A DNA stretch of 64,000 nt from Caulobacter sp. (GTDB lineage Bacteria; Pseudomonadota; Alphaproteobacteria; Caulobacterales; Caulobacteraceae): NCBI RefSeq assembly GCF_017744445.1, contig NZ_JAGIBH010000004.1, positions 124,001 to 188,000 on the forward strand, given 5' to 3'. The notes beneath the pieces were generated by a model. The model did no database searches. It worked only from the letters and a program-made list of their open reading frames with translations, and was not told where the DNA came from. Each line of letters starts with the position of its first letter. Position 1 is the first letter of the stretch. A program made the position numbers and the translations under genes. Shown here one piece after another: positions 50,064 to 58,829 of the stretch.

Positions 50064-50777
50064 ATGACCATCCGCATCGGCACGGCCGGCTGGAGTTTCC
50101 CGCGCGACCTCGACTTCCCGGTCGAGGGCACGGGCCTGGAGCGCTACGCGGCGCGGTTCGACTGCGTTGAGATCAACAGCTCGTTCTATCGGCCGCATCA
50201 GCGCAAGACATACGAGCGCTGGGCGGCCACCACGCCGGCGGACTTCCGGTTTTCGGTGAAGGTTCCTCAGACCATCACCCATGAGCGGCGGTTGGTCGCG
50301 ATCGAGGACTTGCTCGCGCGGTTCCTGGACGAGACCGACGGCCTGGGCGGCAAACGTGGGCCGCTGCTGGTGCAGCTGCCGCCGAGCCTGAGGTTCGAGG
50401 CGGATCGGGTGGCGGCATTCCTGGAAACCTGGCGGAACCGCACCGATGCGCCGACCGTGCTGGAGCCGCGCCATGCCAGCTGGTTCGCCGACGCGGCGGA
50501 GCGCATGCTCACGAAGTTCCAGGTCGCGAGGGTCGCCGCCGATCCAGCCGTGGTTCCGGCTGCGGCCGAGCCCGGCGGCTGGCGCGGCCTTGTCTATCGC
50601 CGCTGGCACGGCTCGCCGGTGATCTATGAGAGCGCCTATCCGACCGACACGCTGGACGCATTGGCGGCCCGACTACGGACCGAGGACGAGACCTGGTGCA
50701 TCTTCGATAACACCAAGTTCGGCGCGGCGACGCGGGATGCGCTCACCATGCAAACCCTCTTGTCATCCCGGCCGTAG
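50064..50777 (+). CDS. DUF72 domain protein
   Basis: 237 aa. DUF72 features: IRIGTAGWSFP at the start, VEINSSFYRPHQRKTYERWA, FRFSVKVPQTITHERR, GPLLVQLPPSLRF, LEPRHASWF and WCIFDNTKFGAATRDAL. The fold is a TIM barrel of unknown activity. Its last codons lie in the arm of a 102-bp inverted repeat. Confidence 0.92.
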   Translation: MTIRIGTAGWSFPRDLDFPVEGTGLERYAARFDCVEINSSFYRPHQRKTYERWAATTPADFRFSVKVPQTITHERRLVAIEDLLARFLDETDGLGGKRGPLLVQLPPSLRFEADRVAAFLETWRNRTDAPTVLEPRHASWFADAAERMLTKFQVARVAADPAVVPAAAEPGGWRGLVYRRWHGSPVIYESAYPTDTLDALAARLRTEDETWCIFDNTKFGAATRDALTMQTLLSSRP

Positions 50778-50862
50778 CGTAGCGGAGAGCTGGGACCCAG
50801 GGGTCGCCGTCCTGCCGCTTGCTCCTGGGTCCCGGATAGCGCTACGCGCTTCCGGGATGACA
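50761..50862. repeat. 102-bp inverted-repeat element at the 3' end of DUF72
   Basis: Perfect 11-bp outer arms TGTCATCCCGG / CCGGGATGACA (50761-50771, 50852-50862), with nested GCGTAGCG / CGCTACGC and GGGACCCAGG / CCTGGGTCCC arms. The left arm supplies the end of the DUF72 coding sequence and its stop. Different family from the four GAAA-loop repeats. Confidence 0.85.
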
Positions 50863-50871
50863 AGTTAGGGG

Positions 50872-51290
50872 ATGCCGATGAACGGTCCAAACGCCGAGAT
50901 GATGGCCGCCCCTGAAGCCCTCGCCCGCTTCCTCGGAACCGGCGACCTTGCCCTTCTCGACGACGTATTCTCCGACGGCGACGTCACCATCCTCGAGAAC
51001 TTCCCGCCCCACGTCTTCAGCGGCCAGGCCGGCCTCGCCGAGTGGAAGGCGCTGATGGCCCGGCACGTCGGCGCCATCGACCAGTTGCGCATACCTTCGA
51101 AACCCCGCAGGACTTCGGCGTCACCGGCGACACCGTCCACTTCACCCTGCCCACCCGCTGGCGCGGCGTGCGTGACGGCAAGACTTTCAGCGAGCTAGGC
51201 GGCTGGACCTTCGTGCAGGTGCGCGAGGCCGGCCGCTGGCGGATCCGCTCGTACGGCTGGGCAGTCGTGGATTTCGCCTGGGGGCCCTAG
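50872..51290 (+). pseudogene. NTF2-like (SnoaL/DUF4440-type) gene with a frameshift
   Basis: The first frame runs to about 51090 and reads as an NTF2-like fold (PEALARFLGTGDLALLDDVF, VTILENFPPHVFSGQAGLAEW). After that the family sequence continues in the -1 frame (TFETPQDFGVTGDTVHFTL, ELGGWTFVQVREAGRWRI). One missing base after 51090 explains this: adding a C would restore LRHTFETP. As written the gene is broken; a sequencing error is possible. A fold of this kind often acts as a small enzyme or binding domain. Confidence 0.8.
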
Positions 51291-52252
51291 CCGCCCGCCA
51301 GCTGCGTGAACGTCCTGGTCCCGATCGGGTAGCGCTTCCAGTCGTTGAAGTCGAAGTGCCACCACTCCTCGGGATAGACGGTGAAGCCCTCGGCCTCCAT
51401 CGCCTGGCGCAGCACCGCCCGTCGGGCCCGCTGGGCCGTCGTGCCACCTACGAAGTCGGCATAGGAGCGGGTCGAGAACTCGTCGTAGCGGCCCGGCATC
51501 TCGACGGCCTTGCCGGTCTTCAGGTCGTACAGGGTCACGTCCACCGCGCAGCCGCGGTTGTGGCGCGAGCCCTGGGACGGGTCGGCGACGAAGACGTGGT
51601 CCTCGGGCGGGGTAGCGTCCCAGAACATCCACGTGACGTACCACGGCCGATAGGCGTCGTGGATCAGCAGGCCATAGCCCTTGGCGGCCAACGCCTTGTG
51701 GATGCGGCCCAGCGCCTGCGCGGCCGGGCGCTGCATGTAGGCGGCCGGCTTCTCGTACAGCGGGATGCCCATGAAGTTGTCCGGCGTCGCGTACCAGATA
51801 TCCAGCTTGATGCCCGGATCGATGGTGGTGACGTCCACCAGGTCGGACGGCAGGCGATCGGTCTCGACCGGCGGCGTTGCGGCCAGGGCGCGCTTGCGCA
51901 AGAGCACCGGGTCGGCGCGGACCGCCTTGTGGATGCGGTCGCGGGTTTCGGCGCCGAAGTCGTGGAAGGCCAGGGTCTTGCCGTTCAGGCGCACCGTGCC
52001 CTTCTCCAGCACCAGCTCGCCGCCGCCCATGACGGCGTAGCGATTGCCGTCGATCAGGGTCAGCCGCGCGGACTGGAAACCCTCGCCATCGATGTGCAGC
52101 GCCCCGTCCTTCTCGAAGACGGTGAACGGCGCGGCCTTGTCGCCGTACTGGCCGATGGCGGCCCACTCGGCTTTCGTCTGCGCCAGAACGGCCGGGGCCA
52201 GAAACCCGGCGGCGGCGATGGACAGGAAGGATCGTCGAACCAGCATGCTCAT
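51287..52252 (-). CDS. VanX-like D-Ala-D-Ala dipeptidase (M15D), exported
   Basis: 321 aa with signal peptide ending VLA-QT (start ATG 52252 after GGGGGCGG). An N-terminal beta-rich region of about 90 residues of unknown type precedes the M15D domain. Zinc motif SRHNRGCAVD and the active-site Glu-His in EEWWHFDF match VanX/DdpX. It hydrolyses D-Ala-D-Ala dipeptides in the periplasm, supporting peptidoglycan recycling or use as nutrients. Four bases overlap the frameshifted NTF2 gene. Confidence 0.9.
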   Translation of the reverse strand: MSMLVRRSFLSIAAAGFLAPAVLAQTKAEWAAIGQYGDKAAPFTVFEKDGALHIDGEGFQSARLTLIDGNRYAVMGGGELVLEKGTVRLNGKTLAFHDFGAETRDRIHKAVRADPVLLRKRALAATPPVETDRLPSDLVDVTTIDPGIKLDIWYATPDNFMGIPLYEKPAAYMQRPAAQALGRIHKALAAKGYGLLIHDAYRPWYVTWMFWDATPPEDHVFVADPSQGSRHNRGCAVDVTLYDLKTGKAVEMPGRYDEFSTRSYADFVGGTTAQRARRAVLRQAMEAEGFTVYPEEWWHFDFNDWKRYPIGTRTFTQLAGG

Positions 52253-52269
52253 CACCGCCCCCTCAAAAG

Positions 52270-53766
52270 CTATTTCATCGTCGGGATGACGAAGCTGCTG
52301 TCACCCACCTCGCCCTCGGGCCAGCGGGCGGTCACGGTCTTGACCTTGGTGTAGAACTTCACGCCCTCGACGCCGTGCTGGTTGGTGTCGCCGAAGGCCG
52401 AGCGCTTCCAGCCGCCGAAGGTGTGATAGGCCACCGGCACGGGGATCGGCACGTTGATGCCGACCATGCCGACATTGACGCTGGCGGCGAACTCGCGAGC
52501 GGCGCGGCCGTTGCGGGTGAAGATGGCGACGCCGTTGCCGTACTGGTGCTCGGACGGCAGGGCCACGGCCTCCTCGAAGCTCTCGGCGCGGACGATCTGC
52601 AGCACCGGGCCGAAGATCTCCTCCTGATAGGTCTTCATGCCCTTCTTGACGCCGTCGAACAGCGACGGGCCGATGAAGAAGCCCTTTTCGAAGCCTTGCA
52701 GCTGGAAGTCGCGACCATCGACGACGAGCTCGGCGCCCTCTTCCTGACCGATGCGGATGTAGTCGGCGATCTTGGCGCGGTGCTGGCTGGAGACGACCGG
52801 GCCGTAGTGGGCGTCAGCGTCGGTGGAGACGCCCACCTTCAGGGACGCGATCTCGGCGACCATGCGCTCGCGCAGCTCGTCGGCGGTGTTCTTGCCCACC
52901 GGCACCACCACAGGCAGGGCCATGCAGCGCTCGCCGGCCGAGCCGAAGGCCGCGCCCGACAGGTCCTTCACGACCTGATCCATGTCCGCGTCGGGCAGGA
53001 CGATGCCGTGGTTCTTGGCGCCGCCCATGGCCTGGACGCGTTTCCCGTGCGCCGTACCGGTCTGGTAGACATAGTGGGCGATGTCGCTGCTGCCGACGAA
53101 GCTGACGGCGCGGATCAGCGGATGGGTCAGGATGGCGTCGACGGCGCTCTTGTCGCCATGGATGACGTTGAGCACGCCGGCGGGCGCGCCGGCTTCCATC
53201 ATCAGCTCGGCCAGCTTCACCGGCACGGTCGGATCCTTCTCCGACGGCTTGAGGATGAAGCTGTTGCCCACCGCGATGCTGATGCCGAACATCCACATCG
53301 GGATCATGGCCGGGAAGTTGAACGGCGTGATGCCCGCGCACACCCCCAGCGGCTGGCGCATCGAATAGACGTCGATGCCGGGACCGGCGCCTTCGGTATA
53401 TTCGCCCTTCAGGATGTGGGGGATGCCGCAGGCGAACTCGATGACTTCCAGGCCGCGCTGGATGTCGCCCTTGCTGTCGGCGATGACCTTGCCGTGCTCG
53501 GACGACAGGATCTCGGCCAGGCTGTTCATGTCGCGCTCGATCAGGCGCTTGAACTCGAACATCACCCGAGCGCGGCGCTGCGGATTGGTGGCGGCCCAGC
53601 CGATCTGGGCCTTGGCGGCGACCTGGACGGCGGCGTCGAGCTCGGCGTCGGTCGCGAACTGGACGCGAGCCTGAACCTCGCCGGTGTTGGGATTGAAGAC
53701 GTCGCCGAAGCGGCCGGAGGTCCCGGTCAGGGTGTGACCGTTCACGAAATGGGCGATGTCTCGCAT
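52270..53766 (-). CDS. mmsA: CoA-acylating methylmalonate-semialdehyde dehydrogenase
   Basis: 498 aa from the ATG at 53766. NAD-binding and catalytic segments: ITPFNFPAMIPMWM, LKPSEKDPTVPVKL, VSFVGSSDIAHYVY, the nucleophile Cys in GSAGERCMALPVV and the C-terminal GINVPIPVPVAYHTFGGW typical of the MMSDH class. It makes propionyl-CoA or acetyl-CoA in valine and inositol degradation. No partner catabolic genes are in this window. Confidence 0.93.
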   Translation of the reverse strand: MRDIAHFVNGHTLTGTSGRFGDVFNPNTGEVQARVQFATDAELDAAVQVAAKAQIGWAATNPQRRARVMFEFKRLIERDMNSLAEILSSEHGKVIADSKGDIQRGLEVIEFACGIPHILKGEYTEGAGPGIDVYSMRQPLGVCAGITPFNFPAMIPMWMFGISIAVGNSFILKPSEKDPTVPVKLAELMMEAGAPAGVLNVIHGDKSAVDAILTHPLIRAVSFVGSSDIAHYVYQTGTAHGKRVQAMGGAKNHGIVLPDADMDQVVKDLSGAAFGSAGERCMALPVVVPVGKNTADELRERMVAEIASLKVGVSTDADAHYGPVVSSQHRAKIADYIRIGQEEGAELVVDGRDFQLQGFEKGFFIGPSLFDGVKKGMKTYQEEIFGPVLQIVRAESFEEAVALPSEHQYGNGVAIFTRNGRAAREFAASVNVGMVGINVPIPVPVAYHTFGGWKRSAFGDTNQHGVEGVKFYTKVKTVTARWPEGEVGDSSFVIPTMK

Positions 53767-53834
53767 GATGCGCTCCCTAACGCGGTTTTTTGGCGTCAAT
53801 AGCATCCAAGGATCGCGCCGTATCGCGTGAAATT

Positions 53835-54359
53835 CTACTCAGCGTCGACGTGGACGCGACGGAACCGGCCCTGCAGATAGACCAGCGGCTCGTGGTCCGG
53901 GTCGTAGCGCAGTTTCACCACCCGCCCGACATAGACCCGGTGGTCGCCGGCGTCGAAAACGTGGTGCGTCTCGCACTCGAAATTGGCCATGCAGCCGGGC
54001 AAGATCGGCACGCCGGTGACCCAGGTCTCGGTGTCGATGCCGGCGAAGCGGTCGGTGTCCTTCTGGACGAACTGGCGGGCCAGTTCCTGGTGCTCGGCGT
54101 GCAGGACGTTGACCGCCCACCGCCCGGCGGCGTCCAGGGCCGGCAGGCTGGCTGAGTTCAGGTCGACGCAGACCAAAGCGAGCGGCGGCTTCAGCGACAC
54201 CGAGGTGAAGGAATTGGCCGTCAGTCCGACCTTGCGCCCGTCCTCGCAGACGGTCGTGACCACCGTCACCCCGGTCGTGAAGCATCCGAACGCGTTGCGC
54301 AGGGCCCGGGCGTCGTGCTCGGCGCCCTCCCCCAGTTCGATCGTAACCGCTTTACTCAT
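53835..54359 (-). CDS. Flavin reductase family protein
   Basis: 174 aa. FMN-binding split-barrel: RNAFGCFTTGVTVVTTV, GLTANSFTSVSLKPPLALVCV, the FNVLH-like WAVNVLHAEHQEL, and HRVYVGRVVKLRYDP. Such enzymes reduce FMN with NAD(P)H, often for a partner monooxygenase, none of which is seen here. Confidence 0.92.
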   Translation of the reverse strand: MSKAVTIELGEGAEHDARALRNAFGCFTTGVTVVTTVCEDGRKVGLTANSFTSVSLKPPLALVCVDLNSASLPALDAAGRWAVNVLHAEHQELARQFVQKDTDRFAGIDTETWVTGVPILPGCMANFECETHHVFDAGDHRVYVGRVVKLRYDPDHEPLVYLQGRFRRVHVDAE

Positions 54360-54397
54360 CACCTAAGCAGTGGGGCAAAGCGGCCCGGCCTTCAAGG

Positions 54398-55321
54398 TCA
54401 GCCGTGCGCTTGCTCGACCAAAACGCCCGGACGGCTCGCATCCAGGCCGAAGGTGACCGGCAGGTGGCGCACATGCGGGGTTTGCAAGCCCAGCGCCTTG
54501 GCGCCGCGCGCTACGGCCAGCTTTCCCAGCGCCGTGGGGCCAAAGCCGTTCTGCACGCGCGGGTTCATGCCCATGCGCCGGCGCAGCACGCCGTTGGCAT
54601 AGATGACATTGGCCCGCATCAGCGCCGGCGGGGTCATGAATTCGATCGAGATCGAGACGTTCAGCATCGGGCCGTTCTCGATCCGGTGCGGGGCGTTCTG
54701 TTTCCAGGTCACCATGTTGCCCGGCGTCAGCAGCACCTCCTGCGCGCCCTTGTCCCATTCGGGCTCGAAGGCGAACTGCTCGGCGGTCTCACGCAGTACG
54801 ATCTTTTCCAGGGCCAGGTCGCCGACATAGGGGTCGGCCACCGGATAGACCCACACCTTCTTCTCGCCGCGGATCTGCCACAGCGACACCAGCGGGACAT
54901 CCAGGTGGTAGAAGACCTGGGCGTTGGCGCTGGAGATCAGCATGCCGACGTCGCGCTTGAAGGTCTTCAGGCCCGGGACGTGGGCTTCCTTGTCGGCGAA
55001 GATCTCGTCGGCCAGGGCGGCATATTCCGGGACGTGATCGTTGGTCTGGCGCAGGTTCAGCCAGATGCGGCCGCTCTTGGCCCCCTCCAGCAGCTGGTCG
55101 CCGGTCAGATTGCCCGCCGAGCCCTTGCGCCAGGTCGTCCAGGCCTTGGGATCCTCGCCCATGGTGAAGACACCCAGCTTGTCGCGCGGATACTGGTCCA
55201 GCAGGCGCGCCAGGCCTTCGTCGTCGAACATCGGACGCTCATGCAGGGCGTGCTTGAACATCAGGTTCTCGCGGCCGAAGGCTTTGGCCTTGTCCGCCGT
55301 CCAGTCGGTGATCACGCTCAT
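54398..55321 (-). CDS. JmjC-like cupin hydroxylase of a glycan operon
   Basis: 307 aa from the ATG at 55321, overlapping the previous stop (ATGA). Fe-binding triad candidates His139, Asp141 (FYHLDVPLVSLW) and His212 (NAPHRIENGP) sit in a cupin fold; EKKVWVYPVADPYV and LLTPGNMVTWK are JmjC-like strands. This would be a 2-oxoglutarate/Fe(II) dioxygenase. It is the third gene of an operon with a GT2 enzyme and a FemAB/CelD-type acyltransferase, so it may modify a glycan or protein-linked sugar. Confidence 0.75.
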   Translation of the reverse strand: MSVITDWTADKAKAFGRENLMFKHALHERPMFDDEGLARLLDQYPRDKLGVFTMGEDPKAWTTWRKGSAGNLTGDQLLEGAKSGRIWLNLRQTNDHVPEYAALADEIFADKEAHVPGLKTFKRDVGMLISSANAQVFYHLDVPLVSLWQIRGEKKVWVYPVADPYVGDLALEKIVLRETAEQFAFEPEWDKGAQEVLLTPGNMVTWKQNAPHRIENGPMLNVSISIEFMTPPALMRANVIYANGVLRRRMGMNPRVQNGFGPTALGKLAVARGAKALGLQTPHVRHLPVTFGLDASRPGVLVEQAHG

Positions 55322-56238
55322 GCGGTCCTCCCGTAGAAATGGATCTTGAAGGGTCCCCACCAGAAGGTCTTGCCCAGGCCCCGCGCGGCGCGGTCCAGCC
55401 ACTCGGCGCGATCCTTGGCGCGGGTCAGCCACTTGAAGCCCGCCACGACGCCGAAGACGGCGGCTTGGCCCAGGCCAATGACCATCCAGCGGGCGACGCC
55501 GGCGTTGTCGCGCGGCTGGGCGGCGGCGCAGTGGGCGGTCGGCCCCTGGCCATAGGCGAAAGCGCGCGGGATCGTATAGGCCAGGGTCATCCGGCTGGGC
55601 ACGGGCTCTTCCCAGACCCAGGCCGCGGGCTCCCAGGCAAAGCGCGCGCCGGCGGCCTGCATGTGGCCGAACAGCATGTCGTCCTCGCCGCCGATGTGGT
55701 TGCGCTCGACCGCGAACGGCGCGACCGGATCCGGCAGGGCCGCCCGGCGCATCAGGCTGTCGCCGCAGCCGTAATAGTGGTCCAGCATGCCGGCCTCGGC
55801 CGGGCCTTCGCGCGAGAAGAAGCGCTCCAGATAGTCGCGGTGCTCGACGATGTGATCCGGGGCGCGTGTCTTCACCGGCCCGAACACCACGTCGGCCTCA
55901 TAGCGGGCCTGGGCCGCCAGCAGCGCCGCCAGCCAGCCGGTCGGGGCCTCCTCGTCGTCGTCCAGAAAGGCGATGAACTCACCCGAGGCGCGGGCCATGC
56001 CGGCATTGCGGGCAAAGGCGACGCCGGGGCGCTTTTCGTTGACGTAGATCATCGGAAACGGCGCGGTCTTGGCCAGATCGTCGACCACCGGCTTGGCGGA
56101 CGGGACCTGGTCGTTGTCGACGATCACCAGCTCCAACGTCGCGGCGTCGACGCCGGTCTGGGCGAACACCGAGCGCGCCGCGACGGCCAGACCGTCGGGG
56201 CGTCGCTGGGTCGGGATCATGATCGTCACGCGCGCCAC
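55318..56238 (-). CDS. Family 2 glycosyltransferase
   Basis: 306 aa, start GTG at 56238 just after the previous stop (other GTG/ATG starts lie a few codons downstream). GT-A fold: TIMIPTQRRPDGL, ELVIVDNDQVPS, metal-binding FIAFLDDDEEAPTGWL, CGDSLMRRAALP and HIGGEDDMLFGHMQ (catalytic ED). A C-terminal hydrophobic helix (WMVIGLGQAAVFGVVAGF) anchors it. It transfers a sugar to an unknown acceptor; middle gene of the operon. Confidence 0.9.
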   Translation of the reverse strand: MARVTIMIPTQRRPDGLAVAARSVFAQTGVDAATLELVIVDNDQVPSAKPVVDDLAKTAPFPMIYVNEKRPGVAFARNAGMARASGEFIAFLDDDEEAPTGWLAALLAAQARYEADVVFGPVKTRAPDHIVEHRDYLERFFSREGPAEAGMLDHYYGCGDSLMRRAALPDPVAPFAVERNHIGGEDDMLFGHMQAAGARFAWEPAAWVWEEPVPSRMTLAYTIPRAFAYGQGPTAHCAAAQPRDNAGVARWMVIGLGQAAVFGVVAGFKWLTRAKDRAEWLDRAARGLGKTFWWGPFKIHFYGRTA

Positions 56239-56239
56239 A

Positions 56240-57391
56240 TCAGGCCTCCGGATGCTCTCCGCCACGGCGCTGCGCCTTCGAGGCCACGGCCTCGACGAAG
56301 TCGCGCACGCGGCCGGACATGGTCAGCTCGCTGCTGGCGATGGCGTCCATCCGGCGGCGCAGCTGGCCGACCGGCCCCGCGCCGTGCGCGCCGGCCATGT
56401 TCCAGACGCTTTCCATCGACGACGCCACGCGCCCGCCGATGCTGGAGGCCGTCGCGGCCCCCTCACCGATCACGACGCTCTTCAGGGCGTAGGAGCGCTT
56501 GTAGTGGTCGTGGCCGGGACCCAGGTCGTAGCGGGACAGGCCCAGCTCCGGCATGGCGGCGATGGCCCGCAGGAAGAAGATCTGTCCCGGCGACCAGGCC
56601 GCATGCTCGGGGTTCATCGAGGCAAGCCACGGATGATAGACGTCGCCCTGGCGAATACCGAAATGACCGCCCACCAGCGTGTCGCCGGCATAGAGGTTGA
56701 TCATCAGACCGCGGAAGTCGCTATCGCGGACCGAGAACAGGTCGGCCATCAGCTCGCGCGTCCAGTCGGCGCGCAGGAAATCGTGCATGCCGGTGCGAAG
56801 CAGCTGCTCGCGCTTCCAGTCGATCAGCTGGTTGAAGGCCTCGCGGCTGACGTCGCCGGCCACCAGGCGCACCGGCCCGACCTCGCGGTCCAGCTTGTTG
56901 TCCAGGCGGCGGTAGTTCTTGATCTTCTTGGGGCTCGCGGCCCGGACGGCCTCAAGATAGTCCTCGGCGGTCGTGCCGGCCAGGTCGATGACATAGGCCG
57001 TGCGGTCGGTTTCCGGCGAGGCCGGGAAGACGCCGTGCGGATCGATCAGGCCGGTGTAGCGGAACACCGAGACATCGGCGGCGCGCAGCACCTGTGCCAG
57101 ATCAAGTCCCGCATCGGGACGGGCCACCAGGCCGTGATAGTCCGACAGCGGCGAGCCGATCGGCCGCGCCAGGCCGCCCGGACGGCGATGGAACGGCAGA
57201 AAGCCCAAGGTCACCCCGTCGCGGCGAACCACCGCAACGCGTGCATCTTCACGAACCTTTCCAACGGCTTGGGTGAAGTCGGGACCGAGCAGAGGATTGC
57301 CAAACCCGGCCTGGCCGGCGGCCAGGCTGCGCCACAGCGCCACGTCATCGGCGCTCAACTGGCTGGGGTGAAGGGTCTCGACGTCCATCAT
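56240..57391 (-). CDS. FemAB/CelD-type GNAT acyltransferase
   Basis: 383 aa from the ATG pair at 57391/57388 with AGGACAGGTGG upstream. The long N-terminal part with LGFLPFHRRPGGLARPIGSPLSDYHGL and SPKKIKNYRRLDNKL, then FRGLMINLYAGDTLVGGHFG, YDLGPGHDHYKRSYAL, identifies the GNAT-like (Acetyltransf_6) domain of CelD/BcsL-type proteins that acylate polysaccharides or nucleotide sugars. First gene of the three-gene operon; its stop TGA is one base from the next start. Confidence 0.87.
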   Translation of the reverse strand: MMDVETLHPSQLSADDVALWRSLAAGQAGFGNPLLGPDFTQAVGKVREDARVAVVRRDGVTLGFLPFHRRPGGLARPIGSPLSDYHGLVARPDAGLDLAQVLRAADVSVFRYTGLIDPHGVFPASPETDRTAYVIDLAGTTAEDYLEAVRAASPKKIKNYRRLDNKLDREVGPVRLVAGDVSREAFNQLIDWKREQLLRTGMHDFLRADWTRELMADLFSVRDSDFRGLMINLYAGDTLVGGHFGIRQGDVYHPWLASMNPEHAAWSPGQIFFLRAIAAMPELGLSRYDLGPGHDHYKRSYALKSVVIGEGAATASSIGGRVASSMESVWNMAGAHGAGPVGQLRRRMDAIASSELTMSGRVRDFVEAVASKAQRRGGEHPEA

Positions 57392-57477
57392 GTCCACCTG
57401 TCCTACTCCGGCTCGGGTTAGGGAAAGATGGACCTGTCGCTGCAATCAGCGGGCCATGTGTCAGGCGGCCGACAAAT

Positions 57478-57972
57478 TCATGCAAACGTTGTCTTGATGA
57501 TCTTTTCCAACCACAGCTGGTCGGTCTCGTCGAAGGCGGCGGGCTGGTCGGAGTCGACGTCGAACACCGCGATCAGCTGGCCGTCGGGACCGAAGACCGG
57601 CACCACGATCTCGCTCTGCGAACGGCCGTCGCAGGCGATATGGCCCGGGAAGGCATGGACGTCCGGCACCAGCTGGGTCTCGCCCGTCGCCGCCGCGGCG
57701 CCGCACACGCCGCGCCCGTAGGCGATGCGCAGGCAGCCCAGCGTGCCCTGGTACGGACCGACCACCAGCTCGCGCTCCTTCAGCGGATCCACGACGTAGA
57801 AGCCGGTCCAGAAATAGCTGTCGAAGCTGTTGGCCAGCATCGACGCCACCGTCGCCATGCGGGCTGTGAGGTTGTTTTCGCCATCCAGCACGGACGCGAT
57901 CTCCTCGGCGACCTCCGCATAGCGGGTCGCCTTGTCGGCGGAGAGGGTGAGGTCGTTGAACGCTTCGGCCAT
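57478..57972 (-). CDS. msrC: Free methionine-(R)-sulfoxide reductase (GAF domain)
   Basis: 164 aa, single GAF domain. The three fRMsr cysteines are present in LGCLRIAYGRGVCGAAA and FPGHIACDGRSQSEIVVP, with the WTGFYV aromatic pocket and the VFDVDSDQPAAFDETD ending. It reduces free Met-(R)-sulfoxide using thioredoxin. It stands alone on the minus strand. Confidence 0.92.
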   Translation of the reverse strand: MAEAFNDLTLSADKATRYAEVAEEIASVLDGENNLTARMATVASMLANSFDSYFWTGFYVVDPLKERELVVGPYQGTLGCLRIAYGRGVCGAAAATGETQLVPDVHAFPGHIACDGRSQSEIVVPVFGPDGQLIAVFDVDSDQPAAFDETDQLWLEKIIKTTFA

Positions 57973-58016
57973 GGCGGGGGATATAGCGCAGGCGGCGGCG
58001 GATGCGAGGGGGTTGT

Positions 58017-58514
58017 TCAGGTCAGGCCCCGACGGCCGAAGACCGCGCGGCTCTCGGGGACGGGGTCCGGCGCCGAACGCGAGGCGGTCTGATCCAGTCC
58101 CGCGCCGAGCGCCTTGGCCGCCAGCCGGCAGACCGCCAGCGTGGCGGCGCAGATCGCGATCCAGACCGGGACGCCAAACAGTCCATAGACGACCAAGGCG
58201 AAGACAGCCGCCCCACCGACCAAGACGCCGCCCAGGCTCAGGCGGATGACGCCGAGAACCGTGCGCGGCCGGCGAGTGTCAGCCACGACCATGCCGATCA
58301 AGGCTAGGATCGCCCACCCCAGGAGCAGAATGCCATGGCCGGTGGTCAGCAGCTTCGGCAGCAGTTCAGTCGCTTGGTCCACGTGCTGATCGAGAATGCC
58401 AGGCTTGCGCACGACCGTTTCGACAAAGGTGACGGCCAGCAGAAGGACGTTGGCCACGATGGGCGCGACCAGGGCGTGGATCAGAGCGCGGCGGAACATG
58501 CGAAACTTCTCCAT
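58017..58514 (-). CDS. Four-helix membrane protein, unknown
   Basis: 165 aa with four hydrophobic segments (LIHALVAPIVANVLLLAVTFV, GHGILLLGWAILALIGMVV, IRLSLGGVLVGGAAVFALVVYGLF, VWIAICAATLAVCRLAA) and a basic C-terminal tail. No family recognised. Divergent from the small gene at 58621. Confidence 0.7.
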   Translation of the reverse strand: MEKFRMFRRALIHALVAPIVANVLLLAVTFVETVVRKPGILDQHVDQATELLPKLLTTGHGILLLGWAILALIGMVVADTRRPRTVLGVIRLSLGGVLVGGAAVFALVVYGLFGVPVWIAICAATLAVCRLAAKALGAGLDQTASRSAPDPVPESRAVFGRRGLT

Positions 58515-58584
58515 TCAAAGCCCTGGATAGCCGCGCTTCGGTTACTAAACCTCCAAGAGAGTCGCGGATGTCATGCAAGCCGCC

Positions 58585-58614
58585 TTGGCAATTTCGCCGT
58601 GATGCTCATATAGT
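58585..58614 (+). promoter_or_regulatory. Predicted promoter giving a leaderless transcript
   Basis: TTGGCA (58585-58590), 18-base spacer, TATAGT (58609-58614). The -10 ends 6 bases before the ATG at 58621, so transcription would begin at or next to the start codon. GAGTC at 58559-58563 lies just upstream. Confidence 0.5.
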
Positions 58615-58620
58615 TTCTGC

Positions 58621-58818
58621 ATGAAGGTCACTTCGCCCGCGATGATCGAAGCGTTGGACGAGGCCCGCGGCGACAAGTCGTGGGACGAATTCATCGCCAC
58701 CGCGCGCCGTACACGCGATGGGGCGATCATCGTGCCTCGCCCCAAGACCGGCCAGGCTTCAGCTCGCCCACAACGGCGCGGCTTCTTTGGCCTCATGACG
58801 CGCGCGGCCAACCGCTGA
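58621..58818 (+). CDS. Small protein, 65 aa, possible partner of next gene
   Basis: MKVTSPAMIEALDEARGDKS with a strongly basic C-terminus (ARPQRRGFFGLMTRAANR). No Shine-Dalgarno is visible; a promoter placed right at the ATG suggests leaderless translation. No domain recognised. It lies 11 bases before the membrane protein gene, so co-transcription is likely. Confidence 0.6.
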   Translation: MKVTSPAMIEALDEARGDKSWDEFIATARRTRDGAIIVPRPKTGQASARPQRRGFFGLMTRAANR

Positions 58819-58829
58819 TCCGCTGAGCC

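Noticed and set aside
52375..53802. 475-codon plus-strand frame opposite mmsA
   Set aside because: Antisense shadow; MmsA is complete with its catalytic Cys on the minus strand.
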